DNA of 64,000 nt from Artemia franciscana (Eukaryota; Arthropoda; Branchiopoda; Anostraca; Artemiidae), in the NCBI RefSeq assembly GCF_032884065.1, contig NC_088880.1:22669696-22733695 (forward strand), read 5' to 3'. The translations under genes and the position numbers were made by a program. Of the stretch, positions 15,618-27,935 are shown piece by piece; positions within the stretch are counted from its first letter, which is position 1; each line of letters starts with the position of its first letter. The notes beneath the pieces are model-generated. The model saw only the letters and a list, made by a program, of their open reading frames with translations. It had not been told where the DNA came from and did no database searches.

Positions 15618-18216
15618 AATTTGAAAGGTATAAACTTGCTTATTCCCTCGCTTTTCTAAAGCGCCGCACATACAACCAAAATTACTTCGTAATATTTAAT
15701 GCTTGACCATGAGCTATTATAATCAAATTACTCAGAAAAAGAACTTGATCCTAGAAATTAAAGAAGTATTTTCTGAAGCGTTGGGTGTTTGAGATGTTTA
15801 CTTGTGCTGCTTGTTCCAAATCAGCATAAACATTAGGGAGCTCGTGATCCGTGGCTAAATTGACTAAAGCCAAGATAGATGGTCTATGTGAGAGGCAAAG
15901 CTGGCATAATTTTTCCAGAATTGTACCAAAATTATTCATTTCAACCGACCGAAAGAATGAGAAAAGCCACTGCCCAGTGGCTTTGCCCATCAGCCCTAGC
16001 TTAAAGTCCGATGATCCTTGCAATTCTTTAAATATTCTCTTTTAGTAATTACATGATTTTATTTATTTATTTAAGAACTAGCTATAATTGAGGTACCATG
16101 ATATCATGGCATAGCTCATTAAAAAGAAAAATTTGAAAACACCAAGTTAAAAGAGGGTAATCTAAACAAACCCTATGAATTTTCCTCAAGCATCCCATGT
16201 GGTCGAGATTTCATTTAACAAAATAAGACAGCTTTTTGCTTAAAAGGGGCGAATATTAATAGTCCTAATAAAACAAACTTTCCATTTTTTGATGCTTTGT
16301 GCTAGAAAAATTGCATTTAATCATGAATTTTTTTATTCACTTCAATTCGTAACTGGCTTTAAATTTGGTTTTATACTTATTTTTACTGATTAAAAAAGAT
16401 TCCCAGACATAAAATTGATATTGCTTATCATCGGCTTAATGAAAGTTTTACCCCATTTTCATTTCTTTCCAGTTCTTTGAAATAGAGAGGCAGTGTAGTC
16501 TTAGAAAGCATTTATTTATTTTTACCAGCAATGGCAAATCTTTCCATTATAGAAGCTTTATGAATAAGGAATTTAACAGTCCAAGTTTAGGCTCTTCTAG
16601 AGCACGGGATGAAACAAAAACAAAAAGAGAAAAGCATAATTAAATGATCAAATATAGCATTCAGACTAACTGTTCATTCATGACACCATGCACTATAAGA
16701 GACAGATAAAAAATATATAGTCTTCTATTAACCTTCCACCCCCACCCCCCAGCACCACCCATCCGTGCGTGCAGAGAAATAAAAATGTGAAATAAAAAAA
16801 AACAATAAAACCAGAAGGAATATGGGTACAAGTCCAAGAAAAAAATATCAAATGAAAGTACCCGAGCTCTTCAGGTCCGTCCGCAACAATAACCAGACTG
16901 AGGAGAGAAGCTCAGCCTCCAGGGTATAAACCACCTGAACAAATAATTTTTTTAAACGATAACCTATTTTGATGTTATGTTGGGTGACGGATCAATGTCT
17001 ATATAAGTGCCGACTTTTGAAGTAGTTCCTTTTAGTCTAGATTTTCCCGGCATCATAACTGGTTACCTAACTATCAAAAAGTGGATTCTGAAAAAAAAGA
17101 GTGTTTACATTTCTTGAATAAAAAGCTGTTTTCTTTGTTTTTGTTTTTTATCAGTGCTGTAATTTGAGCTGATGAACTTCCTCATTTCAATTTAATTTTA
17201 GGTTTATTTTTGCAGGTTGACACTGGTCTGGGAAGAAGATTCAGTAGAGCTTGTTGCATATCGTAGAAGGCCAAATCTAAGATATCTTTAATTACTGAAA
17301 TATAAACATAGCTGTACTTTTTCGCGTCTAAAAACGATACACAGGTCTACTACGTAAACTTTAGGAAAATTCTTTTGTTTCATATGGGAATTTTCTTTGT
17401 ACGAGTGATCATTTTGATGTGTTACTGTTCAGGTCGATTGATTGTTTGCATGCAGGAATGTGTATGATAGGTTTAATTTTAACGTCTTTCGAGTAAAACT
17501 CGGTGTTGTTACAGTCATCCCAGTTTTAGAATTTAAATAGATAAGCTATCATTTTGTAAACATGCACTTTTTTGTCTTTTTCTTACTTTTTGTAAGGGCA
17601 CTACAACTTCAAACTTCCACAGAATGTACTAAATTGAAACTCAAAAAAACATTCTCAAATATAGTTCAGGTAAAATGCAGCCGCTGTACTCAAATTTAAT
17701 TGAGGAGTGCCTTCAATGGCACCTGAGGGTTAGGGAAGAAATTGATAATGGTCAAGACAGCGTTAGGCCTCCTGTTTTCTGAGAAATGTTTTTGACCGAA
17801 ATTCTGTGAACTATGCAGGCTGAACACCTTTGTTTTAGGTTATACGAGTCTATTTTTCTTATTAAGTGTTTCCAAATCAATTCCTTTTAAGAATATTTTT
17901 TCAGTTTGAGGATGCTCCGAGGTTGAACTTTACTTTGAATAGATTAAATAGTTAGAACTGTGCTTTTTTTCTTTAAAAACTCAGCAATAGTATGAGTTGT
18001 GGTGTTTCTTTTAAAAGGTTATTTTCAATAATTCTCACGCTCAGGCGTGTTCTGAATATTTTTCTCATATCCATTGAGAGGATATGAGAACCCTCCCCTG
18101 GCACCAAGAAACTATCGACAAATTTTAAGTTACTTTCATACCTGAAAACGGGAGAATAACCCTAGCTACCACGGTAAAAAAAAAAATGAAATACCAAGGA
18201 CAGCAAAAATGAAATC
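15618..18216 (+). other. Syt1 3' flank / presumed 3'UTR and intergenic sequence
   Basis: No conserved coding sequence. AATAAA at 17117-17122 is one candidate polyadenylation signal; other A-rich matches are near 16766-16795. A minus-strand open frame at 15751-16023 is listed separately. The Gly/Pro-poor AT-rich remainder shows nothing I can name. Confidence 0.45.
15751..16023 (-). other. Unidentified 90-codon open frame antisense to Syt1 3' flank
   Basis: I do not recognise it. Translated, it is unusually protein-like for this window: GLMGKATGQWLFSFFRS, then ILEKLCQLCLSHRPSILALV, then LPNVYADLEQAAQVN. It has amphipathic spacing and balanced composition. No acceptor or promoter is evident. 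It could be a fragment of a transposon protein, an exon of an unknown minus-strand gene, or chance. Confidence 0.25.
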
Positions 18217-18368
<152 letters not shown>

Positions 18369-18777
18369 TAGGAAAAATCGGGAATTCAACAGTTGATGGA
18401 AAAGGCCACTATATGCAGTTATACAAGTTGTTAGGTGGCAGCGGGCGCCTAAGCTAAAAAAAAAGAAACGTGGGTAAAAAATCAGCAAAAATAAGCTGAA
18501 AATATTTGGAGTAAAGTAACTTGGAGAGATTGTTAATGTTTGAATTTTTGTGGACGAAAAGTTTTGCTAAATTTAACTAATTAGTTTTGCTAGAGCTTTG
18601 TTTAAATAAACGAAAGAAAAGAAATTGAGAATTTGTTATTTTTTTCGCTATTAACATGTTCTATTGACATCCATTATTGACGGAGGCTATCCACTGCTGA
18701 TGTCTGTTAGTACGTTCTTGATTATGTGAACTTAATTTAAATTTCATAGTTTTAACAGAGTTGTATTATTCATAATT

Positions 18778-19029
18778 ATGGACCCAGTTAGCGCAACTTT
18801 AAAGAGGATTAGAGTATTTCTTAAGGGAGTGTCTCATTCCCCTGACAAGAAGTATGTTTTTACGTCTCAATTTCTGGATTTTTACGTATTTTGTGGTCGC
18901 TACGTCCATTGTAGAATGTATAAAAACGTTGTTTTCCCGAATATGGACCTTTCAAATGCCAAAATAATCGAGTCCATTTTTCCCGCTGTTATGTTTGATT
19001 CTAGCTTAAAAAACTTCATCGACTCTTAA
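18778..19029 (+). other. Unidentified 83-codon open frame
   Basis: I do not recognise the product. It runs MDPVSATLKRIRVFLKGVSH at the start and contains FLDFYVFCGRYVHCRMYKN and IIESIFPAVMFDS. There is no signal peptide or known motif. It lies between an AT microsatellite and a tandem duplication, in a region without conserved genes. It may be a remnant of a mobile-element protein. Confidence 0.25.
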
Positions 19030-19324
19030 CTATGTAGGCTGTGTTCAAGAGGAAATTCTTTCAAAAAAAGGATTAATAGCAAACGTTTCTGAGACGCAGT
19101 AAAATCAGGAATTGACAATCTGGAATAATAAGGAATGACCTAACAACCAAATGATTTCGAATGAAGGCTCAGAGATGGCTAACTGATTCAAAACCATTGA
19201 ATACAGATATGTTTAACTTCTCAGTAGTTTTTTTAGGGGGGGGGGAGGGATTCGACAGCTACATGGTGGCACACTTACCTCTAAAACTTTCATCCCTGCT
19301 TTCTAATTGAATATACCAGAAATC

Positions 19325-20875
19325 CTATCATGGTTCCTCTCTCTTCTATTCTTTTTTTTTGTTTAAGCTGTCGTTTGTGAAAGGCTAAAAATGAATTGTC
19401 AGGTCCTAATTTTAAAAATTTTCAAGGGGCTTCTGATTTTTTTTTACATTAAACCCCATGACCGAAAATCAGCTGGTATCCTCTCTTAGTCTTTAAGTGC
19501 ATATCTATATTTACAAAAACACCTCCACAAAAATAAGCCCTCTACGAAAGGGATTTCTGTTAAGATTACTTAAGAGTTTATTGTAGATATGTAATGCTAG
19601 TTTTTTTTTAGTTTTTTGTTTATAAGTTAATCGAAAATTTCCAATATCTGTTGAGTCCTTGTTAATAAATTTGCTATATGTTATTTACTATTCAGTATTT
19701 TTGTCTGATAGGAATTAATGGTCCATTTTACAGATAGAAGTCATTGATCTGAGTCGCTGTTATACACCGTGTTAGTAAGATCAATACTGATTATTGTCAT
19801 GATTAAAGTCGTATTTTTTGTCTCAGAAGATTTGGGGTGGTTCATGGAAAGTTAAAAACAAATTTTTAAAATTTTGGTGAAAAAGAAGTACAACTGTTAA
19901 AATGCCTAAAACTTAGTATTCAAATTGCTGCAAATATTTAAATCCTCAATTTTCATAGTGACCGTAATGGCGTAGACTTAGTAAGGAGCAAATTATCTCC
20001 AAATTTATTTTTTTTCATTTTTTGTTCTTTTTAGAGCAAAAGATTGAAGAAAGCTGAGGGAGGGTTATTTCGACTGTAGATTCTAAGGGTCCAGCAGTCC
20101 TATCAAGATTCCTCTCTTCTATTCTTTTTTTATTTAAGCAGTCATTTCTGAAAGGCTAAAAATGAATTGTAAGGTCCTAATTTTAAAAATTTTCAAGGGG
20201 CTTTTAATTTTTTTTTTTACATCGAACCCATGACCGAAAATCAGCTGGTATCCTCTCTCAGTATTTAAGTGCACATCTATATTTACAAAAACTCCTCCAC
20301 AAAAATAAGCCCTCTATGAAAGGGATTTCTATTAAGATTACTTAAGAGTTTATTGTAGATATATAAAGCTAATTTTTTTAGTTTTTTGTTTATAAGTTAA
20401 TCGAAAAATTCCAATATCTGTTGAGTCCTTGTTAATAAATTTGCTATACGTTATTTACTATTCAGTATTTTTGTCTGATAGGAATAAGTGGTCCATTTTA
20501 CTGATAGAAGTTATTGATCTGAGTCGCTGTCATAGACCGTGTTAATAAAATCAATACTGATTATTGTCATGATTAAAGTCGTATTTTTTGTCTCAGAAGA
20601 TCTGGGGTAGTTCATGGAAAGTTAAAAAAAAATTTTCAAAACGTTGACGAAAAAGAAGTACAAATGTCAAAATGGTTAAAACCTAGTATTCAAAAGAGGA
20701 GAATTGCTGCAAATATTTAAATCTTCAATTTTCATAGTTAGCGCAATGGCGTAGACTCAATAAGGAGCAAAGTATCTCCAATTTTTTTTTTCATTTTTTA
20801 TTCTTTTTAGAACAAAAGATTGAAGAAAGTTGAGGGATGGTTATTTCGACAGTAGATTCTGAGGGTAAAGTACCA
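19325..20875. repeat. Tandem duplication of a ~775-bp segment
   Basis: Copy 1 (about 19325-20098) and copy 2 (about 20099-20875) align along their length. Shared blocks are 'gaaaggctaaaaatgaattg', 'cctccacaaaaataagccct', 'caatatctgttgagtccttg' and 'attattgtcatgattaaagt'. Differences are scattered substitutions and small indels, including an insertion near 20690. No coding capacity. Confidence 0.9.
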
Positions 20876-21689
20876 TTTTCCAATAGGAAATCCGATTGTA
20901 TGGCAACCTCCCGCCATTTCAGAACCATTTCTGCCCCCAATCGCCCTTATTGGCCCCAAAGAGCAGTGAATTAGAATTTCAAGATAACCCTGTCATGTTA
21001 TTACTGACACTAAGTATATTGCCAACAATAGGTGAGAGCAAGGGACAAGCTAAGCTTGGAAATTTCTTAGTATAGGAATTTCTAAGCTTAGCATAACAAA
21101 TCAGTCAGCACACCATAAAGTGATGAAGATGGAACACCGCTAAGCGTCACGCCAAGCAAGGTGATGACTAACGCGCTACAGCATGACCTTGAGGAGTGGC
21201 GCCCTCGTGGAAATTATAGCCTTCTATAATTCACAGCTTCCTAGCTAATAAACGACACATCATTTACACTGAATTCTGATTAATGAATAGTTTTTCTATG
21301 TTAATTTGATTGCACTTCCTGGCTGAAGGGCCAAGAAACGGAGATCAGCACCGCCGGTAGGGACTGTAAAGTCTAATGCCGTATCCTATCCTTTTCTATG
21401 TTAAATCTGTTTTGGTGGGCTTTTTTGTGATGATTTACCTCTTCCTAGCTAATTTATCCACCGTGGGTTTCCTCCCCATAGTAGCATTATATTTGGAAGC
21501 ATGAATAAATTACGAGTCGGTGGTAATATGTTTGAGATTGTGTGTACAGAATTTCAACTCTTGTTCCTGAAAGAGCATCGCCAAGTGTGGAAAACCATGT
21601 TGTCACCAAGATGGGTCCAGGGTTTCAATAAGGGTCCATTCTACTGGAGGTCCCAGGGACTTCTTGTTGTCCGGTTTTAAGCCAGATTA
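20876..21689. other. Non-coding stretch with hairpin and SINE tail
   Basis: An imperfect hairpin lies at about 21049-21095: 'gctaagcttggaaatt' faces 'aatttctaagcttagc'. A SINE 3' fragment follows at 21309-21400. No gene is recognised. Confidence 0.5.
21309..21400 (+). mobile_element. 3' fragment of tRNA-derived SINE
   Basis: It shares 'cacttcctggctgaaggg' and 'acggagatcagcaccgccgg' with the 3' parts of the SINEs at 50017-50330 and 59082-59412. The tRNA-like head is missing. Confidence 0.7.
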
Positions 21690-23740
21690 AGCCCATTAGT
21701 AAACATGGTATTCACATGATGGTAAGACAGCTAATCTTATTGATTATGGTATTGTAAACCGAAGACTGACTGGATCTTAATAAGATACTAGGGTATATAA
21801 GTGCTTTTATTGATGCTAAAAGTAAAGACCACCATCTAGTAGTGTCTAATGTTGTTAATTTAAAGCTGAAATTTAGGAAAGTGTAACTTCCTTCCGGGAA
21901 GATATAACGTTGATGGCCCCAGGTTGAGAAATTGAGGAAAACCTGCCAGGAACAGTTGAATACTAAACTGAAGAGTTTAAAATTTGATAATGTAGAAGAT
22001 GTACGGAATAATTTTTAGAAAATATTTCGTGAAGTCGCTGATGGTGTCTTAGGGAAGAAAGCTAGGAGCACAGCTAGGAATATTAGTGGAAATGTTTTAT
22101 GTTCAATAGAAAGGAGGAGGGGAGGGGCTTGTACAAGAATTATCTAGGTGATAGATGATATGAAAATAAGCGGAATGTAAAGAACGCGAATAAACCATTA
22201 ACCATGAATTAAGGAGGTGTGAAGTGGACACCATGGATAAAATCGCAAAAGAATCTGGAAGATGCAGCCAGGCGGCATAAGAGTAAAATATTGTACTGCC
22301 ATGTAAATAAATTCAGAGGAAGTAACCAATCTGTACTCACCCCAATTAATGATAGGAACGGGGTCACAATTAATGATAAGGAAAGAGTTAAAGAGAGATC
22401 GGCAGAACATTTTGAGAATGTGCTAAAACGAGATAGAGTTACAGGAAAAGATACAGAGGAGAACAAGAAAATTTATGACACTTTAGATGAGATAAAAAAA
22501 AAGAGTTTTAAGAGAAGAACAGCGTGGTCAAAGGAAGAGTAGAGGGTGTGCCGACCAAATTTTCACTGTTTGATTAAAAATTGAGAAGTCTCTAAGTCAC
22601 GAAACACCTTTAGTCCTCAGTTTTATAGATTTTGAACAAGCTTTTGATTCAGCTGATAGAAAATCTTTAGCGAAGATCTTATCCTTGTATGGTATACCAG
22701 ACAAATGCATTAAAGTGAAATGTGCTATGTACGAGAATAATATCGTTGCGGTTAAGGTAATGAAGTTAGTAGCTAGTTTCGTATTAAATCAGGAGTTGAA
22801 GAAGGGTTGCGTTCTATCCCCATTTGAATGGTCCATTTTGATGGAATTTGTTCTAGGGAACACAATAAAGGCAATGGAATAACACAAAATCAAATGGGAA
22901 AGCAGAACTCGCCTAGATTTAGATGATGCTGATGATGTAAGCATCCTAGATGAAGGTTTTAGCAAAATGAATAAACTTTTAGAGGTTTTGAGAGTTCAAG
23001 GTGCAAGAATAGGTTTGAAATTTAATGTTAAGGAGACTAGGTCGCTAAGACTAGGAATAAGTGAAGGCGAAAAGGTGATCTTTGGTAACAAGAAGATGGA
23101 TCAAATGGACATCTTCAATTACCTATGTAGTTTGATTAGTAAAGACGGTGGGCGTAGTGGGGATGTTCAAAGTAGAATAGCCAAGACCCAGGGTATTTCT
23201 CACGGTTAAAAGAAGTTTGGGAAATGTAGAAAGATAAGTCTGCAAACCAATATTAGAATAATGGAAGCTACAGTGATGACAGTGGTGAAGTACGATTCTG
23301 AAGCATGGGCGCTCTAAAAAAGGAGAAAGGTGTTTTTAAAGTTTTCGAAAGAAATTGCCTACAGATTGTTTTGGGTACCACACCGACTGACCATGTCTCA
23401 AGCAGCAGGCTGTACGTAAAGTATGGTCCGATACCACTTTCTAGGGCTATTGCGCTCCCTATAATAGGTGGACATGGCTAGGGAACGTTCCGCAGATGAA
23501 GGATAAAAGATTGCCAAATATTGTCCTTTTCGGCCAACCGTCTAGGGCCAAATGAAAAGTAGGTCGTCCACGGACGGGGTGGGAGGATTTCGTAAGGAAA
23601 AATTTAAGGGAAATAGGAACTCCCTGGGACGATGTAAAGAGGAAGGCGTTGAATAGATTGGGATGGAGGACCGTGTTTAGCTATGTTGGCTTCAGGCGGC
23701 TTGATATTACAATGAGTTGTCAGTAGTAGCAGTATCATTT
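21690..23740 (+). mobile_element. Degenerate RTE-like LINE (endonuclease end, RT, C-terminus)
   Basis: Broken pieces of a single polyprotein lie in order. The end of an endonuclease domain spans about 21735-21880 (NLIDYGIV then DAKSKDHHLVV). A linker contains [19 protein letters not shown] (22249-22305) and RVKERSAEHFENVL (22387-22428). RT finger-palm pieces include FIDFEQAFDSADRKSLAK (about 22627-22680) and LKKGCVLSPFEW (22797-22832). The catalytic YADD motif is degraded to DDADDVS near 22922. LLEVLRVQGARIGLKFNVKE follows at 22976-23035. The C-terminal segment, GRPRTGWEDFVRKNLRE, lies near 23566-23615. Several frameshifts and stops separate these pieces, so it is dead. It is closely related to the minus-strand copy at 53685-55610. 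Confidence 0.85.
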
Positions 23741-24407
23741 CATTCAAAGCAGTTAAAAAGGCCATAAATATGTCACCGAAGCCTAGATGATACTTGCAAC
23801 CCAAAGGACAAGGAACAGAAATTAACAGAAAATGAATGCAAGGTGAGTCATAATAACAAAAAGCGAAATAAGATATTGGAAAATCAGGATAAGCGGCATC
23901 GGAATAAGTAATTTGATAAATCGTGGAAAGAACGATTTTCAAATAATTAGGTGTACAAACACAAATATCAGGGGTGATAACAGGAATTTTTGGTAAAAAT
24001 TGAGGAGGAGGAATTAACATGACCAGACATCAAAGCCGTTGTAGTCTGGGAACATATCCACGACCGTATATCGTAAGAGAGGAAGGGCAAATTCCGCAGA
24101 TTGTTTGGAGGTTTCAAGGGTAATCAAAATTGCCTAATACAAAAGCTATTGAACTAATTCGGACGCTTATAAACTATCCATTGTTTTGCCATTAGGGATA
24201 AGGCACTTTGTAATGATGTCGTCTTCTTTGAACGCTTCCCTAAAAACCGGTTATTAGAGAATCTTAAATACAGTAAATACTTTTGGATTCCTTGCGCCAC
24301 CTTTTACTCATAATAATACACTAAGTCCATTTCATTTGCGAGGTATCATAATATATTGTATCAAATACTGAATTTTTCCTCTTGCCAGACAATTTTGAGT
24401 GTTTGGC
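23741..24407. other. Non-coding stretch
   Basis: AT-rich. The minus-strand open frame at 23604-24020 overlaps the LINE 3' end and shows no family motif. Nothing else is recognised. Confidence 0.45.
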
Positions 24408-24435
24408 AAAAAAAAAAAAAAAAAAAAAAAAAAAA
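24408..24435. repeat. Poly(A) tract
   Basis: A run of 28 consecutive A residues immediately left of family B copy 2. It could be a retroposon tail, although no clear retroposed body precedes it. Confidence 0.95.
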
Positions 24436-24452
24436 CAAGTGCTAAGAACTCA

Positions 24453-26130
24453 TATGGCACTTGTGACGAGGCAAGAAGAGTTAAGAGAGGCTTAATGCCG
24501 GTCAGGATTTAAAATAAGAGCTCTGAGTCACGATGTCCTTCCAAATATCAAAATTCATTAAGATCCGATCAACCACTCGTAAGTTATAAATACCTCATTT
24601 TTTCTAATTTTTTCTCTCCCTTTAGCCCCCCAGATGGTCGAATCTGGGAAAAAGACTTTATTGGGGAAAGCGAATCCAGTACGGTTACGTCAATCACGTA
24701 TCAAGGACATTTGCTTATTCTATCTACCAAGCTTCATCCCAATTCCTCCATTCCAAGTGTTTTCCAAGATTTCCCCCTCCAACTTCCCCCAATGTCAAAA
24801 GATCTGGTCGGGATTTGAAATAAGAGCTCTGAGACATGAATCCCTTCTAAATATCAAATTTCATTAAGATCCGATCACATATTCGTAAGATAAAAATACC
24901 CCAATTTTCACGTTTTCCAAGAATTCCGGTTTTCCCCTCCAACTCCCCCCAATGTCACAGGATCTGGTCGGAATTTTAAATTAGAGCTTTAAAGCACAAG
25001 ATCCTTCTAAATATCAAATTTCATTAAGACCTGGTCACCCCTTTCGTAAGTTACAAATACCTCATTTTTCCAAATTACCCCCCACCCAACTCCACCAAAG
25101 AGAGCAGATCCGGTCCAGTTATGTCAGTCACGTATCTCAGACAGGTTTTTATTCTTCCTAACCAGTTTAATCATGATCTCTCCGCTTTAAGTATTTTCTA
25201 AGACTTACGGTCCCTCCCATCTGACCCCCCACCAATGACGCTGGATCCGGTGAGATTTAAAATAAGAGATCTGAGTTATGAGGTCCTTCTAAATATGAAG
25301 TTTCATGAAGATCTGATCACTCCTTCGTAAGTTAAAAATACGTCATTTTTTCTAATTTTTCAGAATTACCCCCCCCCCCCAATAGAGCGGATCCGTTCCA
25401 ATTATGCCAATCACGTATCTAAGACTTCTGCTTGTTTTTCCCACCAAGTTTCATCCCGATCCCTCCAATCTAAGCGTTTTCCATGATTTTTGGTTCCCCC
25501 CCCCCCAAACTCCCCCATTGCCACCAGATCCGGTCAGGATTTAAAATAAGAGCTTTGAGACACGATATCCTTTGAAATATCAAATTTCATTGAGATCCGA
25601 TCACCCGTTCAGAAGTTAAAAATATCTCATTTTTTCTAATTTTTCAGAATTAACCCCCCCCAACTACCCCAAAGAGAGCGGATCCGTTCTGGTTATGTCA
25701 ATCATGTATCTAGGACTTGCGCTTATTTTTCCCACCAAGTTTCATCCCGAATCCACTCTAAGTGTTTTCCAATATTTTAGGTTTCCCCCTCACAACCCCC
25801 CCCAATGTCACCAGATCCGGTCGGGATTTAAAATAACAGCTCTGAAAAACGATGTCCTTCCAAACATCAAATTTCAACAAGATCTGATCAACCGTTCGTA
25901 AGTTAAAAATACTTCCTCTTTTCTATTTTTTTCCGAATTAACGGCCCCCCCACTCGGCCCAAGATGGTCAAATCGGGAAAACGACTATTTCTAATTTGAT
26001 ATGGTCCGGTCCCTGATACGCCTGCTAAATTTCGTCGTCCTAGCTTACCTGGAAGTGCGTAAAGCAGCAAAACCGGGACCGACAGAATTTGCGATTGCTA
26101 TATGTCACTTGGTTAATACCAAGTGCCATA
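24453..26130. repeat. Family B element, copy 2, with inverted ends
   Basis: The ends are exact inverted repeats: 'tatggcacttg' (24453-24463) and 'caagtgccata' (26120-26130). The right end is preceded by a second palindromic partner, 'cacttggttaataccaagtg'. The interior repeats the 'taagatccgatcac' unit near 24559, 24868, 25028, 25308, 25594 and 25881, giving spacings of about 309, 160, 280, 286 and 287. It shares unit sequence and end motif with 12710-14581. No transposase is visible. Confidence 0.85.
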
Positions 26131-27684
26131 AAAAAAAGACGTTCTTGGTTATTCAATAAGTTATAACCACATTTTTAGTATTCCTAATTCCTCAATATTG
26201 CAGAACAAGAAAGGCAAAGCAGAACTATTTCAATTAGACAAAAAGAGAATAATACTTCCCGTGCTTCATTCAATTTTGCATCTTTTTTCGTGTGAAACTT
26301 GAAAAATAGTTAGAGACGAGCGAAACCGAGGAGTGAGGTAGGAGAAAACATCATCCAGTAAGGCTAAATTTTGACAGGGTCTATGGTAAAAACGGAAGGA
26401 TATATTCGAAATCAGATCTGAAAGAGGTTTTCCACAGTACTAATGCTCCTCCAAAAAGAATTTTTGCCCCCCTGGGGGAAACCCTGGACATTTCCATGTT
26501 TTCAATGTTCTTAAAAGTAGCTAGCTAATAAGTTTCAGTTATAGCACAAACACTTCCTAAAAAACAAACAAGACTGTTATTCTTATAATTTCATAACCAT
26601 ATTTATTGAAAACTAAATAGTAGTAGCTAGGTACAGGGCTTCATATAAATAGTAAACACATCACAACAAATAAATTTATATAAATATCCTTCATATAGAC
26701 AACAGTTTTTTTGTTATTTTTGTAGCAAAACCTTCAAATTTTGAATCCAACGAAAATAATAAATAAGGTAGAGATTGCTCTTAAATTTTAAAAAAATGAC
26801 TTTTTGTAACACTTTTCTTTATATTTTTGGCATAAAATAAAATTCCGAAGAATTCTTTGAAGATGACGATTCTTTGACTTCAAACTTATATTCCCAGCAC
26901 GTAAATCAAAAGAAGTTGGTATGTGCTAAATAGTCTATGCTTTGCTCATGTGGCGTTGTAGTTGTGAGAAATATGTTTGCCTTGAAATCTCTTCACGAAT
27001 TGTCAAGCTATTTACAATTATTTGCCATTCCTTCCTATATTTTACATTCTATGGCCTTGGCTACTTTTGTACTGCGTTCTCTCTTTTTTTGGGAGGGGAG
27101 GGGCGGTTGAGAATCCAAATTCTTCAAATGAATGTCTATATGAGTCCCAATGGTGACCAGTTTGAATGTTTCATATATATATAAAAAAAAAGCTCTCTTG
27201 CACTATCAAGAGTAAGGCAAGCAGTTGTTGCAAGCTTATGATGGAGGATATAAACCGTTAAAGTTTTTTTTGTCTAATTTAATTCCTAAGTAAAAAAAAT
27301 TTTGGACTGCTATGGCCACTCTACAGTAAACTGACGAAAAAATAAGCCGATTCTCAAAAGTGACCGCTCAGCCACTAATCGATATCAAAACGTTCGTTCC
27401 GACATACAAAATAAACTATATTTCTCTCCAGACCTCAATTTCTTCTATTCCGCCACAGGCACCTAGAGCATCCAGAAAGAGCCACAAGCCATCCCGCTAT
27501 TGTTCTACTCTTCCAAGATTGAGCATAAAATCAATAGTAGTAAAGCCAAAGAACTCGGACGGGTTATTATCAATTCTGTAATACCTTTTTAGCAACTTAA
27601 ATGGCTTACATTCATGGTGAATAAATATTCAAGAAAAAATTTACAGCAAAACAATATTGTCCTCCAAGTCTGTTTAAACAAATT
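26131..27684 (-). other. 3' flank of the RhoGEF gene
   Basis: Downstream of the minus-strand stop at 27685. On the minus strand, AATAAA at 26602-26607 is a candidate polyadenylation signal about 1.08 kb after the stop. A plus-strand open frame at 27360-27581 (containing SIPPQAPRASRKSHKPS) lies antisense to the presumed 3'UTR and is unassigned. Confidence 0.4.
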
Positions 27685-27935
27685 TCACAACTCAGTGACT
27701 GGCTGGTTTGCTTTGGCTAACGTGAAAACAGACAAATTAGAAAAGAGGGGCTTGCAATAGGGTATATTTACATATTCAGGAGACTCTGAATTATAAAGCA
27801 CTGGATTTGGGCACTGGTTTGTTGTTTGTTGATCTGAATCCGAAGAGAGCCAAGTTACTGAGCTATCAGACCTGCCAATTCCACGATGGTTTGGCGAATC
27901 CTCAGACTGTCCGATGTCGATACATATTCCGCTTT
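27685..27935 (-). CDS. RhoGEF terminal coding exon
   Basis: 251 bp including TGA, entering in phase 1 after acceptor 'ttctttttcag'. It reads (E)[18 protein letters not shown], then [13 protein letters not shown], ending KANQPVTEL and stop. It is Ser/Asp-rich and probably disordered. The phase matches the preceding exon exactly. Confidence 0.75.

Noticed and set aside
15612..17280. Alternative coding 3' exon for Syt1 near 17217
   Set aside because: Joining the possible in-frame donor to the acceptor at 17216 gives an immediate stop, so at most this is a 3'UTR intron.
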